Shown here: one piece after another, positions 1 through 6,559 of the stretch
Layout of the letters: every line of letters begins with the position of its first letter
Position numbering within the stretch: the stretch's first letter is position 1
Origin: BOG-908 sp964244695
Lineage (GTDB): Bacteria; Pseudomonadota; Alphaproteobacteria; Acetobacterales; Acetobacteraceae
Direction of reading: 5' to 3'
Assembly: GCA_964244695.1 (NCBI GenBank)
Contig: CAXTJZ010000020.1
Coordinates: 1 to 28,005, forward strand
DNA length: 28,005 bases
The notes under the pieces: generated by a model
What the model was told of the DNA's origin: nothing
Seen by the model: the letters and a program-made list of their open reading frames with translations, nothing else
The model's database searches: none
Translations under genes and position numbers: made by a program

Positions 1-59
1 CCGACAGGGAGCAAAAGTTTTTTGGTTCTTTTTTTCAAAAAAGAACTGCTTTCTTGCCT
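1..59 (+). repeat. GB element copy A (forward), downstream of the minus-strand membrane peptide
   Basis: This is a full copy. CCGACAGGGAGCAAAAG at 1-17 is followed by a perfect hairpin at 25-46 with arms GTTCTTTTTT and AAAAAAGAAC. It belongs to the G-type subset, where the outer stem pair is G-C rather than the more common C-G. It ends directly at the stop codon (60-62, minus strand) of the small membrane gene, so its GCTTTC end abuts a gene and its CCGACAGGG end points away. A partner copy could lie beyond the left edge of the window. Confidence 0.9.
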
Positions 60-206
60 TCAGTGGTGATCGGAGAACTTGTCGTTGGAGAGCACATGCT
101 CCACCGGCGCCCGGTGCGCGGCCGGCGGGAACGCGCCGATGACCACGAAGCCGGCCAGCACGGCCATCAGGAACAATCCGAAGATGATGATGAAAAAACG
201 GCTCAT
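60..206 (-). CDS. small single-pass membrane protein, 48 aa, function unknown
   Basis: On the minus strand an ATG at 206 opens 48 codons ending with TGA at 60-62. The peptide starts MSRFFIIIFGLFLMAV, continues with one hydrophobic helix to about residue 26 (ending VVIGAF), and has a short hydrophilic tail ending NDKFSDHH. This reads as a small inner-membrane protein or an uncleaved signal anchor. It is divergent from the aroK-aroB gene, with 87 bp between the start codons that must hold both promoters. Its stop codon lies directly on GB element copy A. The clean hydrophobic helix, sensible start and placement argue that it is real. I do not recognise a family. Without homologues, a chance ORF cannot be fully excluded. 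Confidence 0.6.
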   Translation of the reverse strand: MSRFFIIIFGLFLMAVLAGFVVIGAFPPAAHRAPVEHVLSNDKFSDHH

Positions 207-293
207 CCGGCGCGGTGGTGCCCCCTGTCGGTCGTCGGCGCGTGGCGATCGGTCGCCTTTGCGGCGCCGCAGCGTGTGCTAGCCTTGCCGGGA

Positions 294-2009
294 ATGACAC
301 GCAACTCAACCCTCCCGGAGCCTGGCCCGCCGGAGCCCGGCTGGCCCGCTTCCGCGGCGCAGGGCCGGCCGGCATGGCTGGCTGGGCGCAGCCTGGTGCT
401 GGTGGGCCTGCCGGGCTCGGGCAAGACCTCGATCGGCCGGCGCGCGGCACTGCGGCTGGGCCTGCCGTTCCGCGATGCGGATGCCGAAATCGAGCAGGCG
501 GCCGGCTGCACGGGGGCCGAACTGTTCGCGCGGCACGGCGAGCCGGCGTTCCGCGAGGGCGAGCGGCGGGTGATACGGCGCCTGCTGGCCGGGCCGCCGA
601 TGGTGCTGGCCACCGGCGGCGGCGCGTTCATGGACGCGGAGACGCGCGCCGCCATACGCGAGGGCGCGGTCAGCTTGTGGCTGCGCTGCAAGCTGGCGAC
701 CCTGGTGCGCCGTACCGCCGGCCGCACGCACCGGCCGCTGCTGCTGGGCGGCGATCCGGAGCGCGTGCTGGCCGACCTAATGGCCAGGCGCCACCCCATC
801 TATGCGGAGGCCGACATCGTGGTGCATTGCGGCGAGGACAGCCCGGACGCCACTGCCGCCCGCGTTGTGGCCGCGGTGCAAGGGCACGCCCCGCCGCGCC
901 GCGTGCGCGTGGCCCTGGCCGGTGCGGGCTACGACGTGGTGGTGGGCGGCGGCCTGCTGGCGCGCGCGGGCGGGCTGCTGGCGCCGGTGGTGCCGCAGCG
1001 CCGCGCGGTGGTGGTGTCCGACGAGACCGTGGCGCCGCTGCATTTGCCGGCGCTGAGCGCAGGGCTGGCCGAGGCCGGCTTCGAGGTGCGCACGCTGTCG
1101 GTGCGGCCTGGCGAGGCATCCAAGTCGCTGGCCAGCTACGGGCGGCTGACGGACGCGCTGCTGGAGGCCGGCGTGGAGCGGCGGACCGCGGTGGTGGCGC
1201 TCGGCGGCGGCGTGGTGGGGGATCTGGTGGGGTTCGCGGCCGCCACCGTGCTGCGCGGGCTGCCGTTCGTGCAGGTGCCCACCACGCTGCTGGCGCAGGT
1301 GGATTCCAGCGTCGGCGGCAAGACGGGGATAAACACGGCCTATGGCAAGAACCTGCTCGGCGCGTTCTACCAGCCGCGCATCGTGCTGGCCGATACCGGC
1401 GCGCTGGGCACGCTGCCGGTGCGGGAGTTGCGGGCGGGGTATGCGGAGATCGTGAAGGCGGGGCTGATCGGCGATGCCGGCTTGTTCGCCTGGTGCGAGG
1501 CCAACGGTGCCGCGTTGCTGGCCGGCGACGCCGCCGCACAGGCGGTTGCGGTGGAGCGCGCCTGCGCGTTCAAGGCGCGTGTTGTGGAGGATGACGAGCG
1601 CGAGGACCGTGCGGAAGGCGGCCGTGCGCTGCTGAATCTGGGCCACACCTTTGGCCATGCGCTGGAGGCCGAGTATGGGTATACCGGCGAGCTGCTGCAT
1701 GGTGAGGCGGTGAGCCTGGGGCTGGTTCTGGCGTTCCGGCTGTCCGAAAAGCTTGGTTTCTGTTCAGGGGCCGATGCGGATCGGGTGTGTGCGCACCTGG
1801 TGGCGTGCGGGATGCCGTATGCTTTGCGTGGGCTGGGACGGCGGCTTTCCGCGGCTTCTTTGATTGCGCACATGCAGCGTGACAAGAAGATGCGTGACGG
1901 GCGGCTGGGATTTGTGCTGGTGCGCGGCGTGGGGGAGGCGTTTACCAGCCGCGACGTGCCGGAGGCCGCGGTGGCATCCGTGCTGCGGGATGCGGGGTGT
2001 GGGGAGTGA
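294..2009 (+). CDS. aroKB: bifunctional shikimate kinase / 3-dehydroquinate synthase (AroK-AroB fusion)
   Basis: This single reading frame of 571 aa carries two enzymes of the shikimate pathway for aromatic amino acids. Residues about 30-195 are shikimate kinase: P-loop GLPGSGKT at 38-45, then DADAEIEQ and the GGGAF shikimate-binding motif. Residues about 204-571 are 3-dehydroquinate synthase: the NAD-binding GGGVVGDLVGFAA segment, the VDSSVGGKTGIN substrate loop, and zinc-ligand motifs YAEIVKAG, GHTFGHALE and LLHGEAV. No stop codon or frameshift separates the halves. The frame stays open upstream to position 54, but that stretch is antisense to the small membrane gene, so the ATG at 294 is preferred. 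It gives a normal shikimate kinase N-terminus. Separate adjacent aroK and aroB genes are the usual arrangement. The gene converges on the aminotransferase. Confidence 0.95.
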   Translation: MTRNSTLPEPGPPEPGWPASAAQGRPAWLAGRSLVLVGLPGSGKTSIGRRAALRLGLPFRDADAEIEQAAGCTGAELFARHGEPAFREGERRVIRRLLAGPPMVLATGGGAFMDAETRAAIREGAVSLWLRCKLATLVRRTAGRTHRPLLLGGDPERVLADLMARRHPIYAEADIVVHCGEDSPDATAARVVAAVQGHAPPRRVRVALAGAGYDVVVGGGLLARAGGLLAPVVPQRRAVVVSDETVAPLHLPALSAGLAEAGFEVRTLSVRPGEASKSLASYGRLTDALLEAGVERRTAVVALGGGVVGDLVGFAAATVLRGLPFVQVPTTLLAQVDSSVGGKTGINTAYGKNLLGAFYQPRIVLADTGALGTLPVRELRAGYAEIVKAGLIGDAGLFAWCEANGAALLAGDAAAQAVAVERACAFKARVVEDDEREDRAEGGRALLNLGHTFGHALEAEYGYTGELLHGEAVSLGLVLAFRLSEKLGFCSGADADRVCAHLVACGMPYALRGLGRRLSAASLIAHMQRDKKMRDGRLGFVLVRGVGEAFTSRDVPEAAVASVLRDAGCGE

Positions 2010-2091
2010 GGCGCGGTCTGCCGTGACGCTTGCGGAGCTTTCGCTCTGCAGCAGCGCCAACCGGCATTGGCCTTGATTTGTCAGCAAGCAT

Positions 2092-2104
2092 GGGGCTCTG
2101 CCCC
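2092..2104 (+). terminator. possible bidirectional terminator hairpin between convergent genes
   Basis: GGGGC, loop TCT, then GCCCC forms a 5-bp GC stem in the 138-bp gap between the converging aroKB and aminotransferase genes. It is followed by AAACCCCG and has no run of T on the plus strand, so an intrinsic terminator is only weakly supported. Its position between two convergent stop codons is what makes a termination role plausible. Confidence 0.35.
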
Positions 2105-2147
2105 AAACCCCGATCTGTTTCGAAGGCGGCGTTTCAGGCTGTTGGTA

Positions 2148-3281
2148 TTACTTCAGAGCCTCGCCCAAACGCGACAGCGCGCGCCCTAAGACCACGGGTG
2201 ACTGCGCGAAACACAGCCGCAGATGCCCCTCCCCGCCGGCGCCGAATGCGCAGCCGGGTGCCACCGCCACGCCATGCTCGTGCACCAGGCGCAGCGCAAA
2301 ACCCAGACTGTCCGCCAACCCGTCAACACCGAAGAACGCGTAGAACGCCCCGGGCGGCGCCGACCATCGCACGAGCGGCAGCCCGCTCAACGCTTCCACC
2401 GTCATTGCCCGTCCTACTGCGCAATACGCCCGGAAGCGCTCCACGAACGCCTCGTCCGCCAGTGCCGCCAGCGCGGCGGCCTGCACAAAGGCGGCCACGC
2501 CGGAATGGGTGATCTCCACCAGCTCGGAAAAACTGTCCCGCGTGTTCGCCGGCACGATCAGCCAGCCGATGCGGAAACCCGTCATCGCCCACGCCTTGGA
2601 GAAGCTGCCGACAACGAGCACCCGGTCCTCCGGCGTGCAGATGTCCAGAATGGAGGCAGCCCGCTCGCCGTCATAGACCAGCCGGTTGTACACCTCGTCG
2701 GCGATCAGCCAGGTCCCGGTGGCGCGGCATATCTGCAGCACCGCCGCCATGTCCGCCGCCGTTGCCGTCCAGCCCGTGGGATTGCTGGGGCTGTTCACCC
2801 AGACCGCGCGCGCCCCTGCCAGCCGCGCGGCCAGCCGGTCCAGGTCCAGCGCGAACCCGCCCTCTGGTGTGGGCGTCAGCGGGAACTCCTCAACCTCGGC
2901 GCCACGCATGCGGCCGGCGTTCATCGAGTTCGGCCAGGCCGGCGTCAGGTGCACCAGCCTGTCGCCGGGGCGCAGCACGGCCGCCATGGCCACGTGCACC
3001 GCCGCCATGCCGGAGCCGGTCACCTGCACGCGCGCCTCTTCCACCGGGCGGGCGTGCTGCCCGCTCAGATAATCCGCCAGCGCCTGGCGCAGCGCCGGCA
3101 GGCCGCGCACGTCAGAGTAGCGTGTCTGCCCGGCTGCCATGGCGGCGGCCAGCGCCTCGTGCGCCACGCGAGGGGCGGCGACATCGCTTTCGCCGAAGCA
3201 GAGGAAATCCGTGTCCGGCCTGGCGAAGGCGGCGCGGGAGACGGTGATGATGTGGGAGCCAAGGGCGGCGGCGATGTCCAT
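2148..3281 (-). CDS. pyridoxal-phosphate-dependent aminotransferase, class I/II
   Basis: This 377-aa protein is of the aspartate-aminotransferase fold (type I PLP enzymes). Visible motifs in order are RYSDVRGLPALRQALADY near the N-terminus (the small-domain substrate region), NSPSNPTG around residue 160, ADEVYNRLVY (the Asp and Tyr that contact PLP), and SFSKAWAMTGFRIGW, which holds the Schiff-base lysine. The last part, GHLRLCFA, carries the arginine that binds the substrate carboxylate. The specific amino acid substrate cannot be read from sequence. ATG at 3281 is chosen because the in-frame ATG further up lies inside a GB element and would add about 22 repeat-encoded residues. The gene is monocistronic and converges on aroKB. 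Confidence 0.9.
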   Translation of the reverse strand: MDIAAALGSHIITVSRAAFARPDTDFLCFGESDVAAPRVAHEALAAAMAAGQTRYSDVRGLPALRQALADYLSGQHARPVEEARVQVTGSGMAAVHVAMAAVLRPGDRLVHLTPAWPNSMNAGRMRGAEVEEFPLTPTPEGGFALDLDRLAARLAGARAVWVNSPSNPTGWTATAADMAAVLQICRATGTWLIADEVYNRLVYDGERAASILDICTPEDRVLVVGSFSKAWAMTGFRIGWLIVPANTRDSFSELVEITHSGVAAFVQAAALAALADEAFVERFRAYCAVGRAMTVEALSGLPLVRWSAPPGAFYAFFGVDGLADSLGFALRLVHEHGVAVAPGCAFGAGGEGHLRLCFAQSPVVLGRALSRLGEALK

Positions 3282-3311
3282 GATCGTGGATTGTAGTCGC
3301 GGCAGGCACGC

Positions 3312-3363
3312 AAGGAAGGCCTTCTTTTTTGAAAAGAAGAAGCACAAAACTTTGTCCCTGCGG
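3312..3363 (-). repeat. GB element copy B, upstream of the aminotransferase
   Basis: Read on the minus strand, the copy runs into the aminotransferase start about 30 bp away. The hairpin at 3321-3342 has arms CTTCTTTTTT and AAAAGAAGAAG, with one G-T wobble on the plus strand and the rest paired. The distal end is slightly diverged (CCGCAGGGAC instead of CCGACAGGGAG). It has no facing partner, and the GGCC end points at the gene as in all other copies. Confidence 0.85.
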
Positions 3364-3441
3364 TGGTGGTGCGTTTTGCTTCATCCTGCGGCACACGGTG
3401 CGTTGATGTGGGCGCGGGGCGCTATGGTGCGTTGGGCTGGC

Positions 3442-3660
3442 ATGAGTGACAGCAAGCGCACCACAGGCAATGATCCTATCGAAGGCGCCGACCCTGGGGG
3501 CACGCACAGCACCAAGCCTGGGAACCCTGACAAATCGGGCGCCGCAAGGCCGGACCAAGTCAGCCAGACCGTAGTAAGCGGCGATAATAACGCCGGCCGG
3601 CCGCAGGATCTGCAGCACGAGCCTAAAGGCCATCGAGAGCCGCCCGATCTGTCCAACTGA
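3442..3660 (+). CDS. small hydrophilic, probably disordered protein, 72 aa
   Basis: An ATG at 3442 opens a 72-aa frame beginning MSDSKRTTGND and ending PPDLSN. It is rich in G, P, D, N and K and has no hydrophobic stretch, so it looks soluble and unfolded. A second in-frame ATG at 3424 would add six residues; the later one gives the more usual MSDS start. Upstream lies the GB element of the divergent aminotransferase. Downstream is a 335-bp stretch without a gene. I recognise no family. The composition resembles small stress-associated hydrophilic proteins, but that is only an impression. It may not be translated. Confidence 0.45.
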   Translation: MSDSKRTTGNDPIEGADPGGTHSTKPGNPDKSGAARPDQVSQTVVSGDNNAGRPQDLQHEPKGHREPPDLSN

Positions 3661-3995
3661 CGCCGGTCTCGAGACAGACTTCTGATGGTTCTAATCTGAA
3701 ATACCTACAGGCTGTCTCTGCAAGTCTTGTCCAAGATCAAACAAGCGCTGACAGCTCTGACAGGTTTTGCGTGGTCAGTAATACAGCCTGCCGCATCGGG
3801 CTACGATCTGGCGGGCTGGCTGGAGGGAATTTCCCGGCTCTGAAATGCCAAAGGTTTAACGCAGCAGGATAGGTTCTCGCGGACTGCGCGGGCATGACGA
3901 TGGCATGGTGCGTGCGGCTCTGTCCGGCGGAACCGCAGGCACTCTCTTACAGCCGTGCCGGGGTGCCGGGCGAATACATTCGGAAAGATAGCTGC
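3661..3995. other. 335-bp intergenic stretch, nothing recognised
   Basis: This stretch looks less GC-rich than the surrounding genes and holds no convincing ORF on either strand. The short word GACAG recurs between about 3672 and 3765, without a regular period. The frame of the following secreted protein is open from an ATG at 3894, but the stretch before 3996 lacks signal-peptide character. It probably holds the promoter of the 3996 gene; no clear -35/-10 pair stands out. Confidence 0.4.
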
Positions 3996-4452
3996 ATGCG
4001 CTTGGTAGTCTGTGTGTCTGGCGTGTTGCTGGCCGGTTCCGCCAGCGCGCAATCGTTGGTCGAGGCACGCGACGCGGGGGTCTACACCCTCTCCGGTGGG
4101 CAAANNNNNNNNNNGCCCTACACTGCTCCAGCGGACCACGCATATCTGCGCCAAGCTGCACACCAGCTTCGGTGTCCGCTTCGTCCTCTCGGCTGGTTTC
4201 GGAGCGGACACGCTGCCGGTGGACGTGGCAATCCTGCATCCGGCGACGGTGCACGACGCCGACGATACCCAGGGGCCGGACCACATGTCCTCAGCGCTGG
4301 AGGCCGGCCAGCCGCACTACTATGGCTGGACGTTCGCCGATCCGGCCAGGCTGCTGCCCGGACGCTGGCACGTCATCCTCACCCATGGCGGCGTGGTATT
4401 GCTGGACCAGGCGTTCGACATCGATTTCACATGCGGCGTGCCGGTATCCTGA
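3996..4452 (+). CDS. secreted DUF3859-like protein, interrupted by an assembly gap
   Basis: ATG at 3996 has the purine-rich GGAAAGA eight or so bases upstream and begins a clear signal peptide (MRLVVCVSGVLLAGSASA, cleaved before QSLVEA). The mature part starts ARDAGVYTLSGGQ and then runs into ten Ns at 4105-4114. After the gap the protein-like frame is shifted by one relative to the window: it reads TTHICAKLHTSFGVRF, then VDVAILHP, HYYGWTF and LLPGRWHVIL, and ends at TGA 4450-4452. The pattern GVRF, HP, YxGWTF, LxPGxW matches my recollection of DUF3859, a periplasmic family of unknown function. The frame change is best explained by the gap size being a placeholder: a true gap length divisible by three restores one continuous gene of roughly 150 aa. 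Confidence 0.7.
4105..4114. other. assembly gap (10 N)
   Basis: Ten consecutive N lie inside the DUF3859-like gene. The signal-peptide frame before the gap and the protein-like frame after it differ by one in window coordinates, so the real missing length should be a multiple of three if the gene is intact. The window coordinates downstream may therefore be offset from the true chromosome. Confidence 0.99.
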
Positions 4453-4516
4453 GCGGCGCGGGAACATTTCGCGGTGGTGCCGTGTTCCCAAGGTAATACA
4501 TCCGGAGCAACAGGCC

Positions 4517-5026
4517 ATGGCGGTAACTGCTGAAAAGACCGATTCCGCGCTTTGGGAGAAGGTGAAGCACGAAGTCACCGAAGGCGACAAAGGCGGCAAG
4601 CCGGGCCAATGGTCCGCGCGCAAGGCGCAGCTCGCCGTGCACGACTACAAGGCGGAAGGCGGCGGCTACAAAGGCCCGAAGAGCGAGGAAAACCATTTGC
4701 ATCAATGGACGGAGGAGCATTGGGGCACAAAGTCCGGCGCGCCGTCCGGCGAGACGGGCGAGCGCTATCTGCCGGAAAAGGCGCGCGAGCATCTGAGCGA
4801 CGCGGAATACGCCAGGACGACGGCCAAAAAGCGGGCGGATACGAAGGCCGGCAAGCAGTTTTCGGCGCAGCCCGAAGACATCGCGCACAAGACGGCGCAG
4901 GACCGGGATGGCGGTACGGACCTGGCGGATTTGCCGCGAGCCGAGCTGATGGCGCGCGCGAAGAAGGCCGGCATCACCGGCCGATCCCGCATGCGCATAA
5001 GCGAACTGGTGAAGGCCCTCAAATAA
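4517..5026 (+). CDS. DUF5872 domain protein with C-terminal Rho-N/SAP-like helix pair
   Basis: This 169-aa, highly charged protein begins MAVTAEKTDSALWEKVK. Residues about 30-130 carry GQWSARKAQLAVHDYK, GGGYKGPKSEENHL, the WTEEHWGTKSG core, ERYLPEKAR and KKRADTKAGKQFSAQP, which I recognise as DUF5872. The C-terminus (LADLPRAELMARAKKAGI, then RSRMRISELVKAL) resembles a Rho N-terminal/SAP-type helix-extended-helix, a small nucleic-acid-binding fold. No catalytic motif is visible. ATG at 4517 is preceded by GGAG. The stop codon overlaps the start of the next gene (TAATG at 5024-5028), so the two are almost certainly translationally coupled. A DNA- or RNA-associated role is an inference from the C-terminal domain only. 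Confidence 0.8.
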   Translation: MAVTAEKTDSALWEKVKHEVTEGDKGGKPGQWSARKAQLAVHDYKAEGGGYKGPKSEENHLHQWTEEHWGTKSGAPSGETGERYLPEKAREHLSDAEYARTTAKKRADTKAGKQFSAQPEDIAHKTAQDRDGGTDLADLPRAELMARAKKAGITGRSRMRISELVKALK

Positions 5027-5397
5027 TGCCCGAGCACGCCATGGCGGATGACGAGAAGGCAGCCGCCTATCGGGAATTCCATGCGCTGGTGAACATGAGT
5101 CCGGCGAAGCTGCGCGACTGGCTGAAAAGCGAGGAGAGCCACAATGTCGGCATGACGTCATCGGGAGAGAAGGTGACCGAGACGACGCCGGGTAAGTCCG
5201 TGGGCCACCACATGGGCGAGCGCATCCTGGAGATACGCACGGTGCACAAGCCGGCGCTGACCGAAGCGGACTACGCGGACATGCGCAAGGTGGCCGGCTA
5301 CATCAAGCGGCATTCGGCGCAGCGCCCTGGCGGCGACGTGACGGACACGCGCTGGCGCCATTCGCTGATGAACTGGGGACACGATCCGCTGGGCTGA
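5026..5397 (+). CDS. DUF3140 family protein
   Basis: This 123-aa protein starts at ATG 5026, sharing one base with the preceding stop codon. Motifs in order are YREFHALVNMSPAKLRDWL, SEESHNVG, SVGHHMGERILEI, ADYADMRKVAGYIKRH and, at the C-terminus, WRHSLMNWGHDPLG. This whole-length pattern matches DUF3140, a small soluble family of unknown function. The histidine- and tryptophan-rich conserved end suggests a structural core rather than a known active site. Overlap with the DUF5872 gene suggests both products are made together and may act together. A GB element begins about 75 bp downstream, belonging to the next gene. Confidence 0.85.
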   Translation: MPEHAMADDEKAAAYREFHALVNMSPAKLRDWLKSEESHNVGMTSSGEKVTETTPGKSVGHHMGERILEIRTVHKPALTEADYADMRKVAGYIKRHSAQRPGGDVTDTRWRHSLMNWGHDPLG

Positions 5398-5471
5398 GCG
5401 TGCACGCCAGGAATTGCCCGGCCCCTGGCAGCAGCCCGACTCATCCGGATGCGCCGAAGCATCGCACCAGC

Positions 5472-5524
5472 GAGGGAGTAAAAGTTTTTTGCTTCTTTTT
5501 TTCAAAAAAGAAGGCCTTCCTTCC
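5472..5524 (+). repeat. GB element copy C (forward), upstream of the glycosylase gene
   Basis: The copy begins GAGGGAGTAAAAG and has a perfect C-type hairpin at 5492-5513 (arms CTTCTTTTTT and AAAAAAGAAG), then GGCC and pyrimidine-rich CTTCCTTCCTTCCC. The start codon of the next gene is about 28 bp further. The CCGAC terminus is lost. There is no facing partner after the DUF3140 gene. Confidence 0.9.
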
Positions 5525-5552
5525 TTCCCAACCACCCCCCTAAAACACCCCG

Positions 5553-6302
5553 ATGGACACCCTAGCCGCCCTACGCCTCCAGATAGAGTGGGGCGCCGAC
5601 GAGGCGCTGGACGACACGCCGGTCAACCGCATGGCACCGCCACCGCCATCGCCTGTCCTGCCCCGCGCAGTTCCCGCAACTGCAGGGCCAAGGTTGGCGC
5701 CAGTCGCGCTGGCGCAGGCGGTGGCCGGGGGTGCGAACACCATAGAGGCGTTGCGTCAGGCGCTGGCGTCCTTCACCGCCTGCGCGCTGGCGGCCACGGC
5801 CACGAACCTGGTGTTCGCTGACGGCAACGCGGCGTCCGGGCTGGTGGTGGTGGGGGAGGTGCCGGGTGCGGAGGAGGATGTGGCGGGGCGACCGTTCCAA
5901 GGGCCGGCGGGGCAGTTTCTGGACAGGATGTTCGCCAGCATCGGGCTGTCGCGGGCGGACATGCTGCTGACAAGCCTGGTGCCCTGGCGGCCGCCTGGCG
6001 GCCGGCCGCCGACGGAGGCCGAGGTGCAGATCTGCGCGCCGTTCCTGTGGCGGCACCTGACATTGCTGCGGCCGAGGCTGATCGTGGCGGCCGGCACGCT
6101 GCCCGCGCGCCTGCTGAGCGGGCGGGGGGACACGATACGCAAGCTGCGCGGCCGCTGGGTGCAGGTGTCCGTGCCTGGCCTGCCCGTGCCGATAGCCACG
6201 CTGCCGATATGCAGCCCGGCATCCCTGCTGGCCACGCCCGCCCTGAAACGCGAGGCCTGGGCGGACCTGATAGCGCTGCGGCGCGCCCTGGATGGTCTAT
6301 AA
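5553..6302 (+). CDS. uracil-DNA glycosylase family protein (family 4-like), altered active-site motif
   Basis: This 249-aa protein of the uracil-DNA glycosylase superfamily is expected to excise uracil from DNA. Residue 101 starts motif 1 (GEVPGAEEDVAGRPFQG), followed by AGQFLDRMFASIGL and SLVPWRPPGGRPPTEAE, the arrangement usual for the alphaproteobacterial branch. Of the four iron-sulfur cysteines typical of thermophilic family 4 enzymes, only two positions keep Cys here, so a cluster is unlikely. Motif 2, usually FHPAYLL or HPSYLL in this family, reads CSPASLL: the His is Ser at residue 221 (codon AGC at 6213). The first 80 residues are a proline- and alanine-rich extension. The start at 5553 has no Shine-Dalgarno; it lies just after GB copy C. 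Confidence 0.82.
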   Translation: MDTLAALRLQIEWGADEALDDTPVNRMAPPPPSPVLPRAVPATAGPRLAPVALAQAVAGGANTIEALRQALASFTACALAATATNLVFADGNAASGLVVVGEVPGAEEDVAGRPFQGPAGQFLDRMFASIGLSRADMLLTSLVPWRPPGGRPPTEAEVQICAPFLWRHLTLLRPRLIVAAGTLPARLLSGRGDTIRKLRGRWVQVSVPGLPVPIATLPICSPASLLATPALKREAWADLIALRRALDGL

Positions 6303-6345
6303 AGGGCCGTGCGCCTGTTCCTTACAGCAACGCCGTTGATACAGC

Positions 6346-6402
6346 GGAAGAACAAAAACTTTTTCGTGTCTTATTTCAAAAGACAGAGCGTTTTTCCTTA
6401 CG
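6346..6402 (+). repeat. degenerate GB element copy D
   Basis: GAACAAAAACTTTTT is followed by a hairpin at 6366-6384 with arms TGTCTT and AAGACA around ATTTCAA, then GAGCGTTTTTCC. The order (A-run/T-run hairpin, second hairpin with TTTCAAAA top, GC, pyrimidines) matches the GB element, but the stem bases differ while still pairing. It lies between the glycosylase gene and the lytic transglycosylase gene, about 160 bp before the latter's start. Confidence 0.5.
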
Positions 6403-6559
6403 CGAAACGACACGTCTAAACCTCTGATTATGAGGTAGACCGGTTCGCTACTCACACGCGTAGCAGGCGCTTACTGGCAAAGGGCGTGCCAAGTCTCGCA
6501 CCGCAGCAAACTACATTTGCGATTGCGCCCGGCGGCCGAACGCTGTTAAGGGCACCGCC

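Noticed and set aside
54..293. N-terminal extension of the AroK-AroB protein to position 54
   Set aside because: The stretch is antisense to the small membrane gene, is low in family-like character, and ATG 294 gives a normal shikimate kinase start.
3282..3347. N-terminal extension of the aminotransferase
   Set aside because: The extra residues would be encoded by the repeat (MCFFFSKKKAFL) and match no aminotransferase start.
5472..5560. All upstream copies acting as Shine-Dalgarno-masking RNA thermometers
   Set aside because: The GAAGG of the hairpin is about 30-40 bases from ATG at the glycosylase, metallo-hydrolase, aminotransferase and zwf genes, too far to serve as their ribosome-binding site, and the G-type copy at the pump lacks it. 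Only rpiA fits.
5835..6060. Iron-sulfur cluster in the glycosylase
   Set aside because: Only two of the four cysteine positions of cluster-binding family 4 enzymes are kept (one near FTACAL, one in QICAPFL), so I do not annotate a cluster.
6421..6480. A tRNA or structured RNA upstream of the lytic transglycosylase
   Set aside because: Only short isolated stems (GCTAC/GTAGC; CCTC/GAGG) are present; there is no cloverleaf and no CCA-type end.
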